From Chitinophagaceae bacterium (GTDB taxonomy: Bacteria; Bacteroidota; Bacteroidia; Chitinophagales; Chitinophagaceae): a stretch of 64,000 nucleotides of DNA. Every line of letters starts with the position of its first letter. Position 1 is the first letter of the stretch. This document shows, one piece after another, positions 34,863 through 43,059 of this stretch. The notes under the pieces are model-generated. The model did not search any database. It saw nothing but the letters and a program-made list of their open reading frames with translations, and was not told where the DNA came from. The position numbers and the translations under genes are program-made. Location of the stretch: positions 496,001 to 560,000 of the forward strand of contig JAFKGQ010000003.1 in the NCBI GenBank assembly GCA_017307755.1, given 5' to 3'.

Positions 34863-35432
34863 ATGAATGAAGAACTTATTTTGTTGCTGGGTGATAAGAT
34901 CAAGACCAAGAGAACGCAAAAGAATATTACGCTGGAACAGCTGGCTAACAGAGCCGGGGTCAGCAAGGGCCTCATCTCCCAGATAGAGAATAACCGCACT
35001 GTCCCTTCCCTCCCCGTATTATTCAATATTATACATTCGCTGGATGAGGACCTGAAGACCTTTTTCGAGGACATGCACGATGCCATTAATAAAGGGAACG
35101 TCCTCATCATTCGTAAAGGACAGGAGAAAATGTTTGAAAAAGAGCCGGTGAAAGGGTTCTCCTACAAACGTATACTCACCCGCAGCATTGCCAGCCAGGC
35201 GGCCGACGTCGTCCTGCTGGAATTAAAAAAGAATGCAGGTCGTAAGCAGATGATCAGCACCGACGCTTATGAATGTAAATATATATTAAAAGGAAAGGTA
35301 GAATACCAGGTGGACAAGGAGGTATTTACCCTGGAAGAAGGCGACACGCTCTTTTTTGACGGCCGTGCCCGGCACAGGCTGAAAAATATAGGCGCTACCG
35401 AAGCGCTGATCCTTATCTTTTATCTTTTTTAA
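34863..35432 (+). CDS. XRE-family regulator with cupin sensor domain
   Basis: I chose the ATG at 34863 (189 residues, MNEELILLLGDKIKTKR); the longer frame adds 18 residues. Residues about 9-65 are a helix-turn-helix of the XRE/Cro type (TLEQLANRAGVSKGLISQIENNRTVPS). Residues about 115-185 are a cupin_2 barrel (YILKGKVEYQVDKE, LEEGDTLFFDGRARHRLKN). Such regulators bind a small ligand in the cupin. It is immediately upstream of the phosphonate operon, same strand, and is the best candidate for its specific regulator. Confidence 0.85.
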   Translation: MNEELILLLGDKIKTKRTQKNITLEQLANRAGVSKGLISQIENNRTVPSLPVLFNIIHSLDEDLKTFFEDMHDAINKGNVLIIRKGQEKMFEKEPVKGFSYKRILTRSIASQAADVVLLELKKNAGRKQMISTDAYECKYILKGKVEYQVDKEVFTLEEGDTLFFDGRARHRLKNIGATEALILIFYLF

Positions 35433-35558
35433 CCCTCCTTCTTTTTCAGGAAGTTATTTCCCGGCCATTTTCAAGAAGATAATCATTTACTCCCAGGGGT
35501 GCAAGCCCCCGTTTGTTAATTTATAAATACTTAACATTAGTTTAGTATTTGTAAACTC

Positions 35559-35614
35559 TTAACATTTACTTAAACCACCCCTAACCTTTCCTTCACATTG
35601 GCCGGATAATTTCG
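35559..35614 (+). promoter_or_regulatory. Candidate Pho-box promoter of the phosphonate operon
   Basis: Hexamers TTAACA (35559), TTAAAC (35570), CTAACC (35581) and TTCACA (35592) repeat every 11 bp. After 9 bp follows TAATTTCG (35607-35614), one mismatch from TAnnTTTG. Leader of 45 bases to the susC ATG at 35660. Further TTAACA at 35531 is out of register. It is identical in geometry to the sites at 6184, 23069 and 32796. Confidence 0.68.
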
Positions 35615-35659
35615 CCGCGCAATGACGCTGCTTTTCCTTAAACAAAAAATTTACTGTAT

Positions 35660-38600
35660 ATGAGAAGAAGACTTACGCTCTTAACAGGGCTTTGGTTATC
35701 CTTATTCTTTCTTCCTTTGCTGACCTATGCACAACAGATCATAAGCGGCCACGTCCTTTCCAAAGCGGATCAATCCCCTATTGCCGGGGCTTCGGTAACG
35801 ATCAAGGGCACCCGCATCGGTACTTCGACCGCAGTGGATGGAAGTTTTTCTTTAAAAGCCAAGACAGGGGATAAGCTGGTGGTGACAGGGATAGGTGTGA
35901 CGGAGACGGAGCAGGAGGTCACAGGTGAAGATATTACGATCGCGGTAGCCGCGAACCTGAAAGAGCTGAACCAGGTGGTGGTCACTGCCACCGGTATCAA
36001 AAAAGAAGCAAAACGTCTGGGTTACGCCATCCAGACCATCGACGCTTCCACCCTTTCCACCGCGAGGGAAGCCAACCCGATAAATTCCTTAAAAGGGAAT
36101 GCGGCAGGGTTGGCCGTCAACATAAATTCTGAGATCGGGCACTCGCCCGATGTGATCATACGCGGTGAGAACAATCCGGATGACCGTCCTATGTTCGTTG
36201 TGGACGGTGTACCCATCGCTTCCGACACCTATAATATCAACCCGGACGATATAGAGAGCTTTACGGTGCTGAAAGGACCCAATGCGGCCGCCCTGTATGG
36301 TTTTCAGGGTAAGAACGGCGCCATTATCATCTCTACAAAAAAAGGTTCGAAGACAAAAGGGCGGGTGGTAACCACCGTCAATTCCAGCACGCAGATCAGT
36401 AAGGGTTTTATCGCCCTGCCCAAGTACCAGGATACTTATGGGGCGGGCGACAACGGTAAATATGCATTCGCTGGTGGGGGCTCTAGCCCGGCCTCTTATT
36501 TTGGTTCCGGTGCGGTCGGTGTCGGCGTAAACGACTACGACTATGATGTGTGGGGACCGCAGTTCAGGGGACAGCTGCTGCCTCAGTACGATGGAGAATA
36601 TGATCCCAACACCACTTATACTACGACGTTCGCCAGCGGGAAACCCTTTACGGGGCATGTCAAGCCCACACCCTGGGTAGCGCGGGGCAAGGACAACCTG
36701 AGAAAATTTATCCAGACAGGGCTTCTTTCCACCAACAGCATCGCCATTAGCTCTTCCACGGAGAAGACGGATATCCGGATCTCCGCCGGCAATACTTATC
36801 AACGGGGCATCGTACCCAACACCCAGCTGAACAATGCCAATTTTACCGCCAGCATCGTGCAAAGGTTCAACCCCAAGTTGAGCGTTACGACCTATTTTAA
36901 TTACAGCAGACAGTCGACACCCAATATACCGGACGTGAATTATGGCCCCAACAGTATCATCTACAATATTATCCTCTGGGGCGGAGCGGACTGGGCCATG
37001 AGCGACATGAAGGATTACTGGCAGCCTGGTAAAGCGGGCGTCCAACAGAAGTATGCAGAGTACTACCGTTATAACAATCCCTACTTTATGTCCTACGAGT
37101 GGCTGCGGGGGCATTATCAAAACAACGAGTACGGTTATATATCGGTGAATTATAAGTTAAATCAGAACATAGATTTTCAGTTCAGACCCAGCCTCACAGC
37201 TTACGATATGACCAATACAGAGAGGCTCCCTTACTCCGCGGGTGCATACGGCCGGCTGCTTCGTCAGGGAGATTATCGCGAGGACAGAAGGTCTTTGTTC
37301 GAGTCTAACGAGGACCTCCAGGTGAGGTATCACAAGAATGCCATCGGCGGCTTCCTGGACGTCCAGGCCCTGGGTGGCGCGACGGCCAGAACCTTCAGCT
37401 TCAATTCCAATTATGAATCCACCAATTATCTCAACATACCCGGCATCTATGCCTTCTCCAATTCCCTGAATGCATTGACGGGCAGCAGCTATCGTTCCAG
37501 CATGCTTGTTTTGAGCGCCTATTACTCGGTGGACCTGGGATATAAATCCTATATAACGGCCAATATCACGGGCCGGGTGGATAAATCTTCCACGCTGCCC
37601 AGCAACGCGAATAGTTATTTTTATCCTTCTTTTAACCTGGCGTCCGTCGTTTCGGAATATGTGCATTTACCCAGCTTTATTTCCTTCCTCAAAGTCAGAG
37701 GGTCTTATGCGGCAAGCAAAAGCGGCGGGACCAGTGCATTCTTCTCTCCTAATGTAAGCTCTACTCCGGCTTCCCAATATGGGTATTACTGGGCGTCGCC
37801 TTACAATGGCCCGAACTACCAGTTCAGGCAATCGTATACGCTGAGCCCGACCTACAGTACCCAGATCAGCGCCGCTTATGCGGATGCGCTCATCGGTAAT
37901 TCCGTTCAAACGGCGGACCGGAAGGCATATGAAGCCGGATTGGACATCCGCTTCCTGAACAACAGACTCGGACTTGATGTCACACGCTACCATTATTTGA
38001 ATACGGGTATTGTCAACCAGCTGGTGTCTTCTTCCTCGGGATATTCTTCCAGCCTGGTCAACGGAGACCGCTATACCAATGACGGATGGGAAGCAGTGAT
38101 CAGCGGCACGCCTATTTCAAATAAGGACGGCTTTAGCTGGAATATCGTCGCCAACTTCTCCACCTATGTCAGAAGATGGAAGGAGTTTGTCAGCAACCCG
38201 GATAATTATGAGAAAAATGGTTCCAGGGTGGACCTGGTGTACGACGATGCTTTTGTCAGGACGCCTGACGGCAAGTTCGTGATCGATAGTTCCGGTCTTT
38301 ACATGCGGTTTAAGGAGGAAGGTGGATCTTCCGCCAAAAAGATATACGGTCACGCCGATCCGGACTGGCAATGGGGGCTCGTGAATACTTTTAGCTATAA
38401 GAACTTCTCGCTGCGCTTCCAGTTCGATGGAATAGTAGGCGGGGTGATAGAAGATAATGTCAGGAAAAAGACTCTGCAGGCCGGTCGTCATATCGAAAGC
38501 GCCACCGGTGCATTTGGCGTGGCCCGTCCCTCCGACGAAGCCAACGTAGACGCATACCTGGGCGAGGGTGTTAATTTTACCAACCCCAAGGACATGAAAC

Positions 38601-39004
38601 TGGATCCCATCACCGGCGAGATCACGAATATAAAAGACCTGAATCAGATACCCAATGTCTTTAAAAGCCAGGTCCAGCCCTTCGTCACCCGCATGGCCTC
38701 GATCCCCGACCTGGACATCGTTAAAAAGACATATGCTAAATTGAGAGAGGTGGTCATCACCTATAAAGTACCGTCGAAGGTATTCGGCAAAAGGTCCATT
38801 ATCAGCGATGCCAGCATTTCGCTGGTGGGCAGGAATCTATTGTATTTCTTCCCCAGCAGGTACAAAGACCTGGACGTGGACCAATATACACAAGGCACCT
38901 ATTCGGTGACCAACACCGGGAAATTCGGATCTATATCCAATTCTTCCGGTCTGCAAACACCCACAACGCGTAGTTATGGGGTCAACATAAACTTCTCCTT
39001 CTAA
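35660..39004 (+). CDS. SusC-family TonB-linked transporter of the phosphonate operon
   Basis: A 1114-residue SusC/RagA protein: signal peptide to about TYAQQ, CarboxypepD_reg-like domain (ISGHVLSKADQSPIAG), plug with VLKGPNAAALYGFQGKNG, and barrel ending SYGVNINFSF. The usual SRAANG in the plug is FQGKNG here, a moderate variation. It is followed by its SusD partner after 17 bases and by phosphatase and C-P bond cleavage genes, so the imported ligand is probably a phosphonate or a phosphonate-bearing molecule. The Pho-type promoter supports this. Confidence 0.93.
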   Translation: MRRRLTLLTGLWLSLFFLPLLTYAQQIISGHVLSKADQSPIAGASVTIKGTRIGTSTAVDGSFSLKAKTGDKLVVTGIGVTETEQEVTGEDITIAVAANLKELNQVVVTATGIKKEAKRLGYAIQTIDASTLSTAREANPINSLKGNAAGLAVNINSEIGHSPDVIIRGENNPDDRPMFVVDGVPIASDTYNINPDDIESFTVLKGPNAAALYGFQGKNGAIIISTKKGSKTKGRVVTTVNSSTQISKGFIALPKYQDTYGAGDNGKYAFAGGGSSPASYFGSGAVGVGVNDYDYDVWGPQFRGQLLPQYDGEYDPNTTYTTTFASGKPFTGHVKPTPWVARGKDNLRKFIQTGLLSTNSIAISSSTEKTDIRISAGNTYQRGIVPNTQLNNANFTASIVQRFNPKLSVTTYFNYSRQSTPNIPDVNYGPNSIIYNIILWGGADWAMSDMKDYWQPGKAGVQQKYAEYYRYNNPYFMSYEWLRGHYQNNEYGYISVNYKLNQNIDFQFRPSLTAYDMTNTERLPYSAGAYGRLLRQGDYREDRRSLFESNEDLQVRYHKNAIGGFLDVQALGGATARTFSFNSNYESTNYLNIPGIYAFSNSLNALTGSSYRSSMLVLSAYYSVDLGYKSYITANITGRVDKSSTLPSNANSYFYPSFNLASVVSEYVHLPSFISFLKVRGSYAASKSGGTSAFFSPNVSSTPASQYGYYWASPYNGPNYQFRQSYTLSPTYSTQISAAYADALIGNSVQTADRKAYEAGLDIRFLNNRLGLDVTRYHYLNTGIVNQLVSSSSGYSSSLVNGDRYTNDGWEAVISGTPISNKDGFSWNIVANFSTYVRRWKEFVSNPDNYEKNGSRVDLVYDDAFVRTPDGKFVIDSSGLYMRFKEEGGSSAKKIYGHADPDWQWGLVNTFSYKNFSLRFQFDGIVGGVIEDNVRKKTLQAGRHIESATGAFGVARPSDEANVDAYLGEGVNFTNPKDMKLDPITGEITNIKDLNQIPNVFKSQVQPFVTRMASIPDLDIVKKTYAKLREVVITYKVPSKVFGKRSIISDASISLVGRNLLYFFPSRYKDLDVDQYTQGTYSVTNTGKFGSISNSSGLQTPTTRSYGVNINFSF

Positions 39005-39021
39005 TCCATAAAGAAAAAGAT

Positions 39022-40668
39022 ATGAACAAGATAAAATATTTATTCTTTCTCCTGATGGGTGGTATGCTGATCGCTTCCTGTAACAAGCAGATCACGGAAA
39101 AACAGGTGGATCCTAACAATCCAGCCAGCGTTCCTCCAAGGTTGATCCTGGGAGCAGTATTGACAAACCTGTCGGGGACGATACCCGTCGGCTCGTTGAG
39201 CGCCACCGGTTCTAACGAAGGCGTAAATGCATGGGACGCCGCTCATCGCTGGAACCAGTACCATTGCAGCAATTACGACTATTATGACAACAATGTCTAT
39301 TCCTGGAGCAATGGTTCTTTCAATTCTTACCTGGTATTAAAGAATGTCGTGCAAATGGAAGCAGAGGCGGTAAAGATCAGCCTTCCGGCGATCAATCCGT
39401 ACGAGGCGGTGGGGAAATTTATCCGCGCTTATTATTACTATAATATGACCTCCATGTTCGGGGACATCCCCCTGGGGAACGATCTACAGGGACTGAAGAA
39501 CCTGACGCCTGTCTATACTTCACAACAGAAGGTCTTTCAGTACATACTGAGTATACTGGATACAGCCAACAGTCATTTTGCCACCCTGATCGCATTGAAC
39601 GATGTAAAAAACCCTTTGAATGCTGATCAGGATATTTATTATGGAGGGAAGCTGGACCGCTGGCAAAAACTAGTCAACACTTTTAAACTGAGAGTATTGA
39701 TCAGCCTCAGCGGCAAGGCGACGGATGCGACTCTGAATGTTCAGGCGCAATTCGCCAGTATCATCAACAATCCTTCCACCTATCCCATTTTTGCCAGTGC
39801 GGATGAGGATCTGAAGTTCCTCTACAACCCCGGTGGCACGGACACTTATAGCCTCTATCCTTTTAACCCTGGCAATTTCGGCTCCATCGCCACCCGATTT
39901 AACATGGCCAGGGCCTATATCAATGCCTGCACGGGGATCAGCGACCCCCGGGTCTTTGTCACTTCCGAGCCGGCATGGGCCCTCGTAGGCAACGATACCC
40001 TGCATCCTGCCAAATACCAGTATTTTGCCGGCGCCAGCACGGGTGAATCGTTGAAATCCATGTACAATAATGCCAATAACGGATTGTATTCTTTTATCAA
40101 CCGGAAAAGGTATTATTCGAATTTCACAGGCGACCCGAACGTACTGGTAGGGTATAATGAAATGTGTTTCAATATAGCTGAAGCTATCACCCGGGGTTGG
40201 GTCACAGGAAACGCCGAAGATTGGTATAAGAAGGGGATCTCTGGCTCCATGGCTTTCTATGGCATCGATGTAACCCAGTCTGGCTTTAACGCTTACTTTC
40301 TCCCTCCTACGGGCAGCTCACCTTCCGACGTGAAGCCTTACCCGGTGGCTTTTGATTTCAACACTTATTATGGACAAGGTTCCGTAAAGCTTTCTTCTAC
40401 TCCCGCTACCGCCATCAATCAGATCGCGCTGCAGAAGTACATTGCTTTTTTTGAGAACTCGGGTTATGAGGCCTACTACAATTGGCGCAGGACAGGTGTT
40501 CCCGCTTTCGACAACGGCGTTGGCGTCGGCAACAATGGCGTAGTACCTGTCAGGTGGGCCTATCCTGTATCCGAACAGACGGTGAATCCGGCCAACTATA
40601 AGGCTGCGTTGACAAGCCAGGGATTTAGCGCAGATGATCTCAATCAGAAATTATGGCTCAATAAATAA
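39022..40668 (+). CDS. SusD-like lipoprotein of the phosphonate operon
   Basis: A 548-residue SusD/RagB-like protein with lipid cysteine C20 (IASC). The family features are VDPNNPASVPPRLILGAVLTNL near the start, YEAVGKFIRAYYYYNMTSMFGDIPLGNDL in the TPR-like part and IALQKYIAFFENSGYEAYYNWRRTGVPAFDNG near the end. It binds the ligand on the cell surface and covers the SusC barrel. Seven bases separate its stop from the next gene's start. Confidence 0.93.
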   Translation: MNKIKYLFFLLMGGMLIASCNKQITEKQVDPNNPASVPPRLILGAVLTNLSGTIPVGSLSATGSNEGVNAWDAAHRWNQYHCSNYDYYDNNVYSWSNGSFNSYLVLKNVVQMEAEAVKISLPAINPYEAVGKFIRAYYYYNMTSMFGDIPLGNDLQGLKNLTPVYTSQQKVFQYILSILDTANSHFATLIALNDVKNPLNADQDIYYGGKLDRWQKLVNTFKLRVLISLSGKATDATLNVQAQFASIINNPSTYPIFASADEDLKFLYNPGGTDTYSLYPFNPGNFGSIATRFNMARAYINACTGISDPRVFVTSEPAWALVGNDTLHPAKYQYFAGASTGESLKSMYNNANNGLYSFINRKRYYSNFTGDPNVLVGYNEMCFNIAEAITRGWVTGNAEDWYKKGISGSMAFYGIDVTQSGFNAYFLPPTGSSPSDVKPYPVAFDFNTYYGQGSVKLSSTPATAINQIALQKYIAFFENSGYEAYYNWRRTGVPAFDNGVGVGNNGVVPVRWAYPVSEQTVNPANYKAALTSQGFSADDLNQKLWLNK

Positions 40669-40675
40669 TGGCTAC

Positions 40676-41767
40676 ATGAAGATTGTAAAGTTATTGACAA
40701 TCGTTATGCTGATCATGTGCGGCGCCGGGAGGGGCGCCGCACAAACAGTATCCCGCCGTACTGAAAACCTTGTCGTCGTCACCCTGGACGGGATGCGCTG
40801 GCAGGAGGTATTCGGAGGCCTCGATCCTGCATTGACGGACAACAAACAATATACGCGGAACAAGGCCGGGCTGAATAAAAAATTTTATAGCCCTGACATC
40901 CGTGAAAGAAGAAAAAAACTTTTTCCTTTTTTGTGGACCACCGTGGAGACGAAAGGACAGCTATATGGCAACAGGAACATCGGCAACCTGGTCAATGTCG
41001 CCAATCCCTATCAGTTTTCCTATCCCGGCTATAATGAGATCTTCACCGGCTATCCCGATACTTTGGTCAATTCCAATGACAAAGTGCTGAATAAGAATAC
41101 CAATGTGCTGGAGTTTATCAATCGGCAGAAAGGATTCACCGGTAAGGTCGCAGCTTTTACTACCTGGGACGTATTCCCTTATATTTTTAACACGGGCCGT
41201 AGCGGACTTTACGTAAATTCGGGTGTAGACAGCCTCCGTTTCTCCGATAAAGGATTACAGGTGGTGAATGAGATGCAGTTCCTGGCGCCGCAGCCGCTGG
41301 AAGTACGGCCAGACGTGATCACTTATTTTGCAGGGAAGGAATATCTGAAGACCTATCAGCCCAGGGTACTTTATATCGCTTTTGACGAGACGGACGACTT
41401 TGCACATGCGGGCTTGTACGATCAGTATATCGACCAGGCCCATGCGGAAGACGCGATGATCGCCGACCTCTGGAATACGCTGCAGTCGATGTCCGCCTAC
41501 AAGGACAAGACCACCCTTATCATCACCTGCGACCATGGCAGGGGAGACAAGGTAAAAGATAATTGGCGTCATCATGGGAAGGAGATAGCGGAATCCGGTG
41601 ATATCTGGATGGCGGTGATAGGCCCTGATACGCCTCCGGCGGGCGAGGTCAGCACGCACACCCAGCTTTATCAGAAGCAATGGGCGCCGACCATGGCAGC
41701 CCTGCTGGGGCTCCAGTTCCGGCCGGATCGTGGAATCGCCGAACCTGTATTGACCATATTAAAATAA
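40676..41767 (+). CDS. Secreted alkaline-phosphatase-superfamily enzyme of the phosphonate operon
   Basis: I chose the ATG at 40676 (363 residues), which opens a signal peptide (MKIVKLLTIVMLIMCGAG); the longer frame overlaps susD. The superfamily motifs are VTLDGMRW (Asp), YNEIFTGY (Thr candidate nucleophile), DETDDFAHAG (Asp, His), TCDHGRG (Asp-His) and a RHHGK His. It is a clear paralog of 5033-6169. It may remove phosphate or cleave a phospho- or phosphonodiester so that a small phosphonate can enter through SusCD. Phosphonoacetate hydrolase is a member of the same superfamily, but I cannot show that activity here. Confidence 0.82.
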   Translation: MKIVKLLTIVMLIMCGAGRGAAQTVSRRTENLVVVTLDGMRWQEVFGGLDPALTDNKQYTRNKAGLNKKFYSPDIRERRKKLFPFLWTTVETKGQLYGNRNIGNLVNVANPYQFSYPGYNEIFTGYPDTLVNSNDKVLNKNTNVLEFINRQKGFTGKVAAFTTWDVFPYIFNTGRSGLYVNSGVDSLRFSDKGLQVVNEMQFLAPQPLEVRPDVITYFAGKEYLKTYQPRVLYIAFDETDDFAHAGLYDQYIDQAHAEDAMIADLWNTLQSMSAYKDKTTLIITCDHGRGDKVKDNWRHHGKEIAESGDIWMAVIGPDTPPAGEVSTHTQLYQKQWAPTMAALLGLQFRPDRGIAEPVLTILK

Positions 41768-41779
41768 ATAACAACTTCC

Positions 41780-42355
41780 ATGGACAGCAAACAAGCGAGA
41801 CAGACAGCGGACGAAATTTTCGAAATGTACAGGAATTACGGTGGCGAGGAATATGCGGGCGAAAAAGTCTCGCAGCTGGAGCACATGGTGCAAGCCGCCC
41901 AACTGGCGGAAGAACAAGGATATGATGAAGAGGTAATACTGGCGGCCTTTCTCCATGACATCGGTCATATCAGCGAAGCGGCGGCCTCGGATGCGGGGAG
42001 GATGGGATCCTTCGGTATCAAAGACCATGAGGCCATCGGGGCAGAATTCCTCCGGGAGAAAGGGTTTTCGAAGAAGGTCGCCCGGCTGGTGGAGTCCCAT
42101 GTGGAAGCAAAAAGGTATCTGACAATAAAGGACCCCGCTTATTATGCCAGGCTTTCGGGAGCCAGCAAACGTACTTTGGAGTATCAGGGAGGACCGATGA
42201 CGGAAGAAGAGGCCATAGCTTTTGAGCAATACCCCCTTTTCGACCTGATTATCAAGATGCGGCTGTGGGACGAGGAGGCGAAGATCGAGGGTCAGCCGTT
42301 GCCTGACCTGGAACGCTATCGGGAAATGATGTATCGACATTTGATCACTATATAG
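41780..42355 (+). CDS. PhnZ-type HD-domain mixed-valent diiron oxygenase
   Basis: A 191-residue HD-domain protein of the phosphonate-degradation HDIG group (TIGR03276-like). The residues known in PhnZ are all present in order: Y25 and E28 (active-site Tyr and the amine-recognising Glu), H35, the H59-D60 pair, H83, H107 and D164 (diiron ligands), matching PhnZ Y24, E27, H34, H58, D59, H80, H104 and D161. PhnZ oxidatively cleaves (R)-1-hydroxy-2-aminoethylphosphonate to glycine and phosphate. It is cytoplasmic. The gene is 12 bases after the phosphatase gene and 2 bases before the PhnX-like gene. The substrate range of HD oxygenases varies (for example TmpB on trimethylated analogues), so the exact phosphonate is inferred. 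Confidence 0.87.
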   Translation: MDSKQARQTADEIFEMYRNYGGEEYAGEKVSQLEHMVQAAQLAEEQGYDEEVILAAFLHDIGHISEAAASDAGRMGSFGIKDHEAIGAEFLREKGFSKKVARLVESHVEAKRYLTIKDPAYYARLSGASKRTLEYQGGPMTEEEAIAFEQYPLFDLIIKMRLWDEEAKIEGQPLPDLERYREMMYRHLITI

Positions 42356-42357
42356 CT

Positions 42358-43059
42358 ATGAACAATATTCAACTGGTTGTTTTTGACATCGCGGGTACCA
42401 CTGTCTCCGACAATGGCCAGGTGGCCGACGCATTTATAGATGCCTTCCGGACCACCGGCGTGGAGCTTCCCGTAGAAGAAGTACAAAAGGTAATGGGCTT
42501 TCGCAAGATCGATGCTGTCCGGCTGCTGCTGGACAAATTTTCTCCTGACAATCCGTCCGGCGTTGACCGGGAATCGCTTATTACGGAGATACATGACCGT
42601 TTTATCCACGGGATGATCTCGTTCTACCGGCAGGACCCGGATCTGAAACCTCTGCCGTATGCCGAAAAGCTTTTTTCCAGACTGCGGGAGAAAGGAGTTA
42701 AGATAGCGCTGAATACGGGGTTTACCCGGGCTATCACGGATGCCATCCTTCAGCGACTCCATTGGGATAATGGGACTGGAGGGATCGACAAGGTCATCTG
42801 CAGCGACGAAGTACCGCAGGGCCGGCCTGCTCCTGATATGATCCACCGGTTGATGTCGGAACTGGGGGTGGCTTCCGCCGCCAGCGTTTTGAAAGTAGGC
42901 GACACGGAAGTGGATGTGGAAGAAGGGCGCAATGCCGGCTGCGGCGTAGTGGTCAGCGTTACTACCGGCGCTTATACCCGTGCCCAACTGGAGCAATATC
43001 GCCCGGACTTTATCATCGACAGCCTGGAAGAGTTGATGCCAATCATCGATAATGCCTGA
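42358..43059 (+). CDS. Phosphonatase-like HAD hydrolase (PhnX-like, TIGR03351 type)
   Basis: A 233-residue HAD-family protein. Motif 1 is VFDIAGTTV with nucleophile D10 and the phosphonatase-specific alanine A12. The cap domain has MGFRKIDAVR with K50 aligned to the Schiff-base lysine (K53) of Bacillus cereus PhnX. Motif 3/4 is KVGDTEVDVEEGRNAG. These elements indicate hydrolysis of phosphonoacetaldehyde or a close 2-oxoethylphosphonate to an aldehyde and phosphate. TIGR03351 members are known to occur with FAD oxidoreductases instead of PhnW, exactly as here. It overlaps the next gene by 8 bases. Confidence 0.88.
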   Translation: MNNIQLVVFDIAGTTVSDNGQVADAFIDAFRTTGVELPVEEVQKVMGFRKIDAVRLLLDKFSPDNPSGVDRESLITEIHDRFIHGMISFYRQDPDLKPLPYAEKLFSRLREKGVKIALNTGFTRAITDAILQRLHWDNGTGGIDKVICSDEVPQGRPAPDMIHRLMSELGVASAASVLKVGDTEVDVEEGRNAGCGVVVSVTTGAYTRAQLEQYRPDFIIDSLEELMPIIDNA

